Position numbers and translations under genes: made by a program | Shown here: positions 55,420 to 64,000 of the stretch, piece by piece | Numbering within the stretch: position 1 is the stretch's first letter | Layout of the letters: every line of letters begins with the position of its first letter | Origin: Homarus americanus | Lineage: Eukaryota; Arthropoda; Malacostraca; Decapoda; Nephropidae | DNA: 64,000 bases | Reading direction: 5' to 3' | NCBI RefSeq assembly: GCF_018991925.1 | Contig: NW_024737042.1 | Location: 15,692,773-15,756,772, forward strand | Notes under the pieces: generated by a model | Seen by the model: the letters and a program-made list of their open reading frames with translations, nothing else | The model's database searches: none | What the model was told of the DNA's origin: nothing

Positions 55420-56010
55420 GTCACTCATTCTCTCTGTCTTTCTCCCTCTCTATTTCATATCCCTATCATTCCCCCACTTCTTCTCTTAATCCTCCTCGTT
55501 CTCTTCTTCTCCTTCTTTCTTCTCCTCCTCTTCCTCTCTCCCTTTCCTTTATTTCCCTCTTTTTTTATCCCTTCCCGGTACCAATCTCCTCTTTTCTCCT
55601 TCCTGTTTGTCTCATCCAATTCCTTCCAGTCCCCTCATCCAATCTTCTCCTTTATCTTTTATCGTCTCTCCCTCTTTTCCTCCTCCTGCCTCCTCCTCTT
55701 TCTTTTTTTCGTCTTCCCCCTCCTTCCTTTTCCTGCTTCCCTCTCTTCCTCTTTCCGTCTCCTTCACCCTCCTTCCGTCTCCCTCTCCCTCCTCCAATCC
55801 CCCCTCCTCTCACCTCCCCCTCCTCCCCTCCCACACTCCCTCCCCTCCCTGCCTTCCACCCCTGACTCTCAATCCCTCCAACCATTTTCGCCTACCTCCC
55901 TCCCTCTCTTTCTCCACTCACCTTCCCCTCCATCTTCCTCCCGTTTCCTCACTCCCACCTCCTCCCCACTCCCACCTCCTCCCACCTCCTCCCTCAACCC
56001 CTTTACAAGT
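55420..56010. repeat. Polypyrimidine tract, about 590 bp
   Basis: The plus strand is overwhelmingly C/T, with few purines. Overlapping Ser/Pro/Leu frames come from base composition. Such tracts can form triplex (H-DNA). Confidence 0.85.
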
Positions 56011-56137
56011 GACCAGTAATTCTTAGTGTCCTGCAGCGGCCTTACTCAATTGTTCAGGATGCAGGTCAAGATTATTGTTAGTGGAGGAGCTGCCCGCCAC
56101 CACCTCTGGTACCTCCAACAACGCCTTACTGACGATG

Positions 56138-56515
56138 TTGTACGAGAGAGAGAGAGAAGCGAGGGGGAGAGACAGGGACAGAGAGCGAAGTGAGAGAGTG
56201 AAACAGAAGCGGGGAGAGACTGAGAGAGAGAGGTAGAGAAAGAGACTACAATGTCTCAACTATATCCTGTGAATAATTTGGTGTTCCTTTGTTGTGATGT
56301 AACTGGACAAACTGGACACTGTTGAGAGAGAGAGAGAGAGAGAGAGCATTTCGTTTGATTAGGAAAAAATAGGCAGGCAGGAAGAAAGAATTCGACAGCC
56401 TTTCAGTTCTTGTCTTGGAGATTATTTGGCGCCTTCCTCTTGACCTGACGATACTGGGCGACGATTGAAAGAGAGAGAGAACGAACGAGGAAGAGAAAGA
56501 AAGAGAGAGAGAGAT
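56138..56515. repeat. Cluster of short GA repeats
   Basis: GA-rich runs at 56138-56250, 56322-56346 and 56469-56513. Confidence 0.85.
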
Positions 56516-57120
56516 CGCACAGTGAAACTTCCATCTGACGACCTATATAGAGATGAAAGTCCGTTATATCGATGGTCCGTTAGATGTAAAACCCCTCCAT
56601 CTAACGGATTATGGAGATAGAATTCTAACGAACCGCATAGAGATGAAAATCCGTTATATCGAGAGAGAATTCGTTATTTAGAGGTTTTACAGGACTGTGT
56701 AAAGCTATCACATGGATTTTTTGTTTGTTTTTCCTTGGTGAGTTATGACCGTTGAGTGAACGAGCACTTGGTCACCTGCACAAAGAGTTCTGGCGAATAT
56801 AAGATGGGAAAAAGACACTCAGCTCAGGCAAGCACAGTGATGTATGGTTAACACAATGTCGATATTCGTGACAAAAGGTTAGGAGTAATGGACGATTTTG
56901 GAGCTAGAAGTTGTGTCTGCTGTTATGGGAATTCGTTGGATGTGGGTATGGTTGAGAGAGAGAGAAACAACAATTCTATAAATACATTGTTACCTGTACT
57001 TGACGCTCGATTATCACCAACACACACTACTACTTTGCTGTCACTTGGAATCGAGTATGACGACCATCCAGCTATGATACAATGATATGAGTTATAAGGG
57101 ATGTCACCTACGTTGGTGAG
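56516..57120. other. Non-coding; short duplicated segment
   Basis: AGAGATGAAAGTCCGTTATA (about 56550) recurs as AGAGATGAAAATCCGTTATA (about 56640), and GTCCGTTATATGG recurs at 63316. No gene. Confidence 0.4.
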
Positions 57121-57124
57121 TTCT

Positions 57125-57210
57125 GAGGTGACTAAAGAGGCCGATATGGGACCGGCAGGGTCGTTCACAGATGTTGCACATGTGGAGGGGTTACATCTAG
57201 TGCGGGAGGC
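57125..57210 (-). pseudogene. Element H C-terminal zinc finger
   Basis: Frame CNICERPCRSHIGLFSHLRTH, a C2H2-like finger typical of the end of this RT class (CxxCxRxCxSRIGLxSHxRxH). Separated from the rest by the palindromic insert. Confidence 0.6.
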
Positions 57211-57509
57211 GATTTTTTTTTCCTGAGGGCTTCCCTTCATTTTTAACAAGCGACACCGTCACAGTGTTGGAAGCGCGGCACCACTGTTCACTCCATAAGA
57301 AAGAGAAAATTAGACACGTTCATTCATGCTTGGCTTAATCCTAACGTAATAGATACTAATACAAACAAATAATAACCTAACCTAACCAGCACGGCCAAGA
57401 TAGAACTAATTCTTGATGCCACCAGCTGATTGTACAGTGGTGCAGCGCTTCAAACACTGCGACGCTGCCGCTTGTTGAAAATGACGGAAGCCCTCAGGAA
57501 AAAAAATCG
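57211..57509. mobile_element. MITE-like insert with about 85 bp TIRs
   Basis: Ends GCGATTTTTTTT and AAAAAAAATCGC, followed inward by CCTGAGGGCTTCC, TCATTTT, AACAAGCG and GCAGTGTT in both arms (57211-57295 and 57427-57509). The interior is non-coding and contains CCTAACCTAACC. It interrupts element H between APPARD and the zinc finger. No clear target duplication. Confidence 0.7.
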
Positions 57510-59440
57510 CGTGCCGGAGGGGCGGCGGCAGCGTCTTTCCGGCGCTGGCGCTTGTCTGCCTCGCTATGCAGTCGGACTAACTCGAAAGTATTGACACCTT
57601 CTCGTGTGGTGCTATCCTTACACCTTTTCAGTTGCCTGACAGCGTTACGTTTACTATTCGTTAGGTGACTGTATAGTAGCTGCTTTGGCAGTCTACTGTC
57701 GTCCATGTGGGTAACATGGCCAGTCTAACGTAGTTGTTCATAGATAATGGTAGCCTCGATGCTCCTACAGTTGGTGTCAGCAAGAATACTGGCATTTGTT
57801 CTCTTGTCTTCCGAGCGAACTCGAAGGATGGAACGTAGACTACATTGGTGAAAGTTTTCAAGTGCCTTGAGGTGCCTCTTGTATGTGACCCATGTCTCAG
57901 TGCATATAGTAGGATGGGTAGGACCACTGCTTGATATTTGTGCAACTTTGTAGATTATTTCAGCTCCCTACAGCTGAAGACACGGGTACGGATTCTGCCA
58001 AAGGCTTGAGATGCACATCTAATCCGATGTCCGCAGTGGTGGACAGGTTGGAGCCGGGATACCGAAAATGGATAACATTAGAGAGGGTAGTACCGTTAAG
58101 GTGGATGGATGATGGAGGTGTGGCTTAACCATGGGCAGGCAGAAAGAGAATCATGAGTCTTACATACATTCACCTCAAGGCCGAAGTGTGCATACGCATC
58201 TGTGGAGGTGTTCAGGATCTCCTGAAGGTCGCGTTCAGTGTGAGCGACAAGGGTGAGGTCGTCTGCATACTGAAGTTCAGTAATGGAAGCTGCCGACACA
58301 ATTGTTCTTGCCTGGAGTCGTCTTATGTTGGAAAGACCCTCATTTGCACTGGCACGAGTAAGGAAAGCACTCAAGAAAATGGTAGAGAGAGCTGGTGCCA
58401 GTACACATCCTTGTTTTACTCCTGTTTGGATGAGGGAAGAACTGATATTGAGTGCCATTGTGCAGGTCACTGCCGTTAATGCCTTCGTGGAGTTGCCTCA
58501 CAATGGCGTTGAATTTTGATGGGCAGCCAAAACGGCCGAGGGTCCGCCAGAGGGCTTCCCTGTTGACCAAGTCGAAGGCTTTGGTTAGGTCGACGAAGGC
58601 CATGTACAGGTCACGACGCTGTTCTCTACACTTTTCCTGTGTCTGGCGGGCAGCTAAGATAATGTCAGTGGTGGTCACGTGATGGTCTAAAGCCACATTG
58701 AGGTTCTGAGAGGAAGTTTTCCGCTTCAGGAGGAAGCCTGTTTAAGAGGACTCGGGCGATAATCTTGCCAGTTACGAAAAGCAGCGAGATCCCGCGGTAG
58801 TTGTCACAGTCTGACCGGTCTCCTTTGTACTTGTAAATATTGGCGATGGAGGTGACTTTAAGAGGTTGGGGGATTTCCTCCCTTTCCCATATATTCTCCA
58901 GGAGAGAGTGGAGACGGCTGGTAAGCAGAGGTCATCCTGCTGTTTACACCTTGGCTGGGATTCCATCAGGCCCTGAGGCTTTGTTAATTTTCATCTGTTT
59001 GATGGCAGTAGCTACCTCATCCAGGAATGGAGTATAGCTGAGGTGGGTCAGCTCTGGATGCTGAGGGACCTGCTGGGTAGTCAGGACATCCACATCGATG
59101 TTTCGATTGAACAGTGAATGGTGATGATCTATCCAGAGCTGACGGATGCCTTTTTCTTTAATTAGAGTTTTACCGTCGGATGAGCAGAGGGGGACTGCAC
59201 CATGAGTGATTGGCTCATAAAAAGTTTTAGTGGAATTGAAAAATTCGTGCATCTTGTGTTGATCTGCGCGTTTTTGTGTTTCACATGCTTTATTTTTAAA
59301 CCAGTCGTTCTTTAGATTATGAAGTTCACACAGGGCCGCCTCTTTCTTCTCGTGGAAGGTATCAACATTGGTTTGAGACTGAGGGTTGTTCTGCCCGTTA
59401 GTTAAAGCAGCACGTTTATCATTGATGGCTACCTCATTGA
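57494..59440 (-). pseudogene. Element H ORF2: RT and C-terminal region
   Basis: From 59430: EVAINDKRAALTNGQNNPQS, LKNDWFKNKACETQKRADQH, FFNSTKTFYEPITHG, DGKTLIKEKGIRQLW, MKINKASGPDGIPAKV, then in other frames CDNYRGISLLFVTGKIIARV, CGFRPS, MAFVDLTKAFDLVNREALWR, GVKQGCVLAPALSTIFLSAF, catalytic ELQYADDLTLVAHTERDLQE, FGLEVNVCKTH, and HMDDSRLPKQLLYSHL near the end. Several frameshifts (about 58940, 58690, 58470, 58120, 57900). RT catalytic residues are conserved. The style (YRGISLL, GVKQGCVLAP) fits RTE-like endonuclease/RT proteins; the exact clade is uncertain. Confidence 0.8.
59435..59440. repeat. Target duplication of element I, left
   Basis: CATTGA, also at 62548-62553. Supported mainly by the clean restoration of the element H reading frame. 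Confidence 0.55.
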
Positions 59441-62400
59441 GTGAGGACGTGTCCCCTGGCGCTCTGCAGCAGCCAAGGTCATCACGTCTACTTACAGCTA
59501 ATTTAAGGCAGTTCAGTACTTTTTCGGAAAGACAGTGCGTATTTTCAAGGTGTTAGTGACTGTGAGTGCTGGACTTGTGAATATGTGCGTCCCAGTGTCA
59601 CGATACCGTCGCACCGACCTGTTCCTGCTGAAGTCTGGCGCTGGCTGTCCTCCACCCCACACCATCACTCTACTAAAGGCGCTGAGAATCTTTCACAACC
59701 GCTGCTGCACACGGGGTCGCCGCATTCCCAGACGAATCCCTCTCATCACGCCGAGCAAGCATAAGGAAGTTAAGCCAGTGCCTGAAAGACAGTGTGCTCC
59801 TTATGAAGTGCCGCGACTATGGTATAGCCTACCATCCATATTGCTGTCCAATGTTACATCTTTATGCAACAAGGTGGAGGAGGTCAGTGTCACAGTGAAG
59901 TCAGTTGGTGCAGGTATTGTGGCGATAACAGAGGCGTGGCAAATTGTTCCTGAGATCTGTGCCATAGAAAACTATGAGTTATTTCACCACCTAAGAAAGA
60001 ACAAGTGAGGTGGTGGTGTGGTGCTTTACTGTCGCACCTAGGTGTTAATATACCTGAGGATGTAGAAACTTTGTGGGTTAGGTCACTCCCACCTCCCACC
60101 CCCGCCAGCTTGCCTCCCTCCTTGTTTGTGTGGCTTATCACCCCCCGCGCTCCCCTATCGCCAAAGTACTGGTTACTCATATAATAGACACTGCTGAATC
60201 CCTGAGATCCAGATTTCCATGTGACAAACTAGTGATATGCGGTGACTTTAATGAGTCAGACATCAGCAACATCACCCAACACCTCCACCTTGCACAGATA
60301 GTTGACTTTTCTACACATGGGAATGCCACCCTGGACCTCATCATGACTGATCTCGGCAACCACTACCTCCTCTCCCCCTTCAGCCGCTGCCCCCCACGGG
60401 GTGGAGCACCCCACCTGTCGCTGCTGTGGTCACCTACACCTACCATCTCATGACCGCCAGTTGCCACCAGGACTTACCGACCTACCCCTGACTCTGCCAT
60501 GCGGCGTTTCGGACAATGGGTGACCCGGTATCCCTGGACTGAAGTTAGACGATGTGCAGAACAAGTGGGATAATTACCTGGACACTATTACCAAAGCCTA
60601 CCACCACTTCTTTCCAGCCAAGACACTGAGGATACACACCGATGATGTCCCGTGGATTACGCCCTGTATCAAAAGACTAATTGAGCAGCGCAACAAGGCA
60701 TACTACACCAACAACCGCCTGTACAAAAGTCTACGAAACCAGGACATCAGGTAAATCACGTCAGCCAAGAAGTCTTATTATCCCAGGAAAGTGCATGGCC
60801 ACGAGGAGGTCGGCATCGGTCAGGGGTACTCTAAGGTAAAAGATCTCTGTGGTCTTAACCGGCCGTCTCCCACACTTCCTTTTATCTCTTATTTACCTAG
60901 TGAGGAGGCAGCTGAGACAATTAATAACCACTTTGCTACCATATATCATACCCTACCCAGTCTTGACCTCACTCTCCTCCCGGCCTACTTACCCTCCCCC
61001 TCCTCCCCTCCCAGTGTTCAACCATTTGAAATTGCCAACAAACTCCTGAAATTTATATTCAAATGCTCTACAACCCCAATTGACCTCCCAATCAAAATTT
61101 ACAAGGAGTTTGCAGTCGAACTTGCCACCCCCCCCCCCTCTGTTCCATTATTAATGCATCCCTCAGACCAAGCAAATGCCCTAATGAATGGAAAACCGCA
61201 TTTGTCACCCCTATCCCCAAGGTCCCCACCCCACAGTCCCCTAGTGACCTCAGGCCAGTTACCATTACCCCCATACCCAGTCTACTATGTGAAGACTTTG
61301 TTTTTGAATGGACATTTGCGAGTATTTATCAGTCAATTGATCCACAGCAATTTGGCAATATAAGGACTTCCTCTACATCACACTGCTTAGTTAGCTTCCT
61401 GGATTTTCTGCACAAAAACCTGGAGAAACGTAAGACATCTCTGGCCGTTGCCCTTGTTGACTTCAGAAAGGCTTTTGACCTTGTTGATCACTGCACTGTT
61501 ATCAACAAGGCCATTGCACTAGGGCTGCTCATCAACCTGGTCTCATGGCTCACTGATTTCCTGAGTGAACGTCGTCAGGCAGTGAGGTACCAAGGTTCTG
61601 CTTCCACATTCCAACACCTCACCAGCAGTGTTCCCCAGGGGACTAAGATGGGACCATTGTGCTTCCTAATCCTGATCAACGACGCTGTGGGAGTTACAGT
61701 GGACAATACCTCACCGGACTAATCATCGCTACAAGGCACCCTGGATAGGCTACAGGCATGGACTACGGAGAAGAAGGTCACCATCAATCACATCAAAACT
61801 GTAGTCATGCACTTCAATACCGCCACCACTCCAGTGCAAGATCCAGCAGTTTACAATGGGTGCCCATCCTCTCCAGTTAGTGCAGTCTGCCAAACTCCTG
61901 GGTGTAACTATAGACCACAAACTGGACTGGAAGGCCCATGTAAACAACACAATCAAGGCAGCCTCGTACCGACTCTACATGCTATGACGAGTCATGTCAC
62001 TTGGGGCACTCATGCCAGAGCTGAGGACTATCTACAACGCCTTTATTCTCCCCAAATTAACGTATGCGTTACCAGCCTTGTCGTCTTCTCTCAATTCTAA
62101 CCAACAACGTCAGCTGGAGAAGGTACAGAAGAGGGCCTGCAGAATCGTGCTCGGCGCAGACTACTCGGGCTACAACAACGCTCTCTCCACCCTGGAAATG
62201 CCATCCCTCAGTGACCTCCACCACCACGCACTAGCAGGGTTTGGCAGTGGGCTACTGCACCATCCTCGTCATCGCAACCTACTGTCACCGGCAGTCCCCT
62301 GCCCACCTCGCGCAGTCCGCCACTACAACAAAATTCAGCCCATAAGAGCCCGCACTGATAGATATAAGAATAGCACCATCCCATCTATTGTTAAAATAAT

Positions 62401-62547
62401 AAATAGCTCCTGATTTATTTACTGTACAGCCCTGTAAATGTATCGAATGTATATTATTATGTCTAAATCTCATTTGTCTGTATATTTTCAGCCACCGGCT
62501 GCAACCCTATTAAAAAACCGTTTATTATTATTTTATTATTATTAATA
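59441..62547 (+). mobile_element. LINE I inserted in element H
   Basis: Plus-strand element of 3.1 kb with a TTA-rich tail (62518-62547: TTTATTATTATTTTATTATT), bounded by CATTGA. The tail on the plus strand confirms orientation. It carries endonuclease, partial RT and C-terminal region. Confidence 0.75.
59535..62413 (+). pseudogene. Element I ORF2: catalytic RT box deleted
   Basis: Endonuclease pieces: ILLSNVTSLCNKVEEVSVTV, VAITEAWQIVPE, then CDKLVICGDFNESDISNITQ and NATLDLIMTDL. RT pieces: VPWITPCIKRLIEQRNKAYY, SLAVALVDFRKAFDLVDHCT, SSVPQGTKMGPLCFLILIND. Directly after ILINDAV the sequence jumps to GVTVDNTSPD: the segment that should hold the YxDD catalytic box is missing, so the copy is non-functional. 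C-terminal part: FILPKLTYALPALSSSLN, LEKVQKRACRIVLG, YNKIQPIRARTDRYKNSTIP, ending at 62413. CR1/L2-like in style. Multiple stops and frameshifts. Confidence 0.8.
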
Positions 62548-63225
62548 CATTGATTTCCGGGTCATTTTCATCAAACCAATCCTGGTGTATTCTTTCGATA
62601 TGGTTAAGGGTCTCTCTGATAGTGTTCAGAATACCCCATTCGGCACTGGGAATTGGGTTGTTTGTTGTCGGGTTATTTATCAACCCATGTTCGAGCTGCT
62701 CTCTGAAGGCATGTGCTACCACTGGATCCGCCAAATGCTTAGTATTAAAACTTCTTCTGGAGGCTTGCTGCCTTCGCCGTTTTGGGGCAACGTGAAGTGA
62801 GTGCTTGGCTCTGACGAGCCGATGATCAGTGTCGCAGTGGTCAGAGCCACGCATGGTTCGGGTGATAAGGACTTCTCGACGATCTCTTTCTCTGACAATA
62901 ATGTAGTCAATGAGATGCCAGTGTTTGGATCGTGGGTGTTGCCATGAACCCTTGAACTTGTCGGCCTGCCTAAACAAGGTATTGGAGATAGTGAGATTGT
63001 GTGCAGCACACTTGCTGAGGAGGAGTAGGCCGTTGGGATTACATTAGCCTAGTCCATTTCTCCCTATGGTTCCCTGCCAAATGTCAGCATCTCTGCCAAC
63101 TCTGGTATTGAAGTCACCAAAGAGCACAACCTTATCTTCTCTGGGGATAGAGGTTTAGTACTTTGTCGAGGTCAGCGGAAAAGGCCTTCTTGATGTCATC
63201 CGCTGCATGCCAGTGTTGGGGCTCA
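62548..63225 (-). pseudogene. Element H endonuclease domain
   Basis: Minus strand: KVVLFGDFNTRVGRDADIWQ, NPNGLLLLSKCAAHNLTISN, WQHPRSKHWHLIDYIIVRER, MRGSDHCDTDHRLVRAKHSL (catalytic TDHRLV), AFREQLEH, then IHQDWFDENDPEIN where element I interrupts. The N-terminal start is missing beyond about 63225. Stops near 63150 and 63045. Same gene as 57494-59440. Confidence 0.8.
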
Positions 63226-63594
63226 CTGATGAAGAAGGCATGACGGACCGTTGCCGATCCGTGGTTACCGATACTTGATGGATAGTGTGAATTAGCCTTT
63301 ACAAGGAGAGAGAAGTCCGTTATATGGATGTTTCCCTGAAGTTTATTAGGAGACTTTAATTCGATGGGCTATTTTAATCCCTATCACATATCATTAAATT
63401 CCTTGAAAACTTAAGGCCGAGTGGATATAACATTTTCATCTTGTCCTAATGTCATTGGTTCGCGTCAATAGTCCCTCCAGTAATTAAATGGTTACCTAAC
63501 ATTATTGATGAGGAAATGAAGATGGTCGAGTACAGCGTCGTATTCATAGTTTCCTTAGTGACTCTCAGGTGTATAAGAATTTAAGTGAATCCAA
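63226..63594. other. Non-coding, no feature recognised
   Basis: AT-rich sequence between element H and the terminal minisatellite. Confidence 0.5.
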
Positions 63595-63602
63595 CAGAAG
63601 TT

Positions 63603-64000
63603 TATGAATTTTGTAGAAGCGGATAAATTTTGTAAAAGCGAGATAAATTTTGTAAAAGCGAGATAAATTTTGTAAAAGCGAGATAAATTTTGTAAAAGCG
63701 AGATAGATTTTGTAGAAGTGAGATAGATATTGTAGAAGCGAGATAAATTTTGTAAAAGCGAGATAAATTTTGTAAAAGTGAGATAGATTTTGTAGAAGTG
63801 AGATAGATTTTGTAGAAGTGAGATAAATTTTGTAGAAGTGAGATAAATTTTGTAGAAGCGAGATAAATTTTGTAGAAGCGAGATAAATTTTGTAAGAGCG
63901 AGATAAATTTTGTAAAAGCGAGATAAATTTTGTAGAAGCGAGATAAATTTTGTAGAAGCGAGATAAATTTTGTAAAAGCGAGATAAATTTTGTAAAAGCG
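63603..64000. repeat. 20 bp minisatellite, runs off the window
   Basis: Unit GATAAATTTTGTAAAAGCGA with A/G variants (GTAGAAGCG, GTAGAAGTG, GTAAGAGCG). About 20 copies with perfect 20 bp phase, continuing past the window end. Variants cluster in blocks, as expected from unequal exchange. Confidence 0.95.

Larger units (their letters stand above)
57125..63225 (-). mobile_element. RTE-like element H, split twice
   Basis: Minus-strand LINE. From right: endonuclease (62548-63225), insertion of element I (59441-62547), rest of ORF2 (57494-59440), a MITE-like insertion (57211-57509), then a final zinc-finger end (57125-57210). Without the inserts it is about 2.7 kb, close to a full RTE-type ORF. 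The coding join across element I reads DWFDENDPEIN then EVAINDKRAAL. Confidence 0.75.

Noticed and set aside
55332..56026. Ser/Pro/Leu-rich frames of 140-218 codons
   Set aside because: Artefacts of the polypyrimidine tract; open in all three frames.
63603..64000. CRISPR-like array
   Set aside because: Units are contiguous with no spacers, in a eukaryotic context; it is a minisatellite.

Overview
This is a eukaryotic, almost certainly arthropod window, most likely from a large repeat-rich genome such as a decapod crustacean. Pointers are the many long (TA)n, (CA)n and (GA)n tracts, short TTAGG-type telomere-like runs, tRNA-derived SINEs, and a dense, nested population of non-LTR retrotransposons with CR1-like, Jockey-like, I-like and RTE-like proteins. 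There are no operons, rRNA genes, canonical tRNA genes or CRISPR arrays. The clade call rests on repeat content and is an inference.

Layout. 1-7 kb: microsatellites, two SINE copies, a candidate four-exon host gene on the minus strand (603-2484), internal duplications and a nearly perfect palindromic element (5650-5843). 7-15 kb: a CR1-like 3' fragment, an ORF1-only retroelement copy (family C), an inverted-repeat element, two hAT-like fragments separated by satellites, and a 2.0 kb DNA transposon with about 348 bp terminal inverted repeats and a decayed Tc1/mariner transposase (12665-14706). 16-26.5 kb: a Jockey-like element (A, minus strand) split by a 5.6 kb I-like element (B copy 1) flanked by a 14 bp target duplication, and separately by a 109 bp CR1-like tail. 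27-31.7 kb: a second B copy next to a second family C copy. 31.7-36.6 kb: two CR1-like elements (D minus, E plus). 38.7-40.7 kb: a non-autonomous LTR element with recognisable PBS and PPT. 41-46 kb: a mariner fragment, a LINE with a long 3' UTR (F), two candidate host exons and another palindrome. 46.9-53.7 kb: satellites flanking an unusual reverse transcriptase (G), an F 3' fragment and a Ty3/gypsy integrase tail. 55-56.5 kb: a polypyrimidine tract and GA repeats. 57-63.2 kb: an RTE-like element (H) with a MITE-like insertion and a 3.1 kb plus-strand LINE (I) inside it. 63.6-64 kb: a 20 bp minisatellite running off the window.

The strongest observations: both B copies have their 5' part inverted relative to their 3' part, the signature of twin priming. 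In copy 1 the gag ORF is cut by the inversion, and its C-terminal tail lies on the opposite strand, overlapping the start of ORF2. Family C has two copies with matching ORF1 and matching 3' ends but no ORF2 between, as in half-LINE elements. Almost every coding region is broken by frameshifts, stops or deletions, so this reads as a retroelement graveyard with a possible host gene at its left edge.
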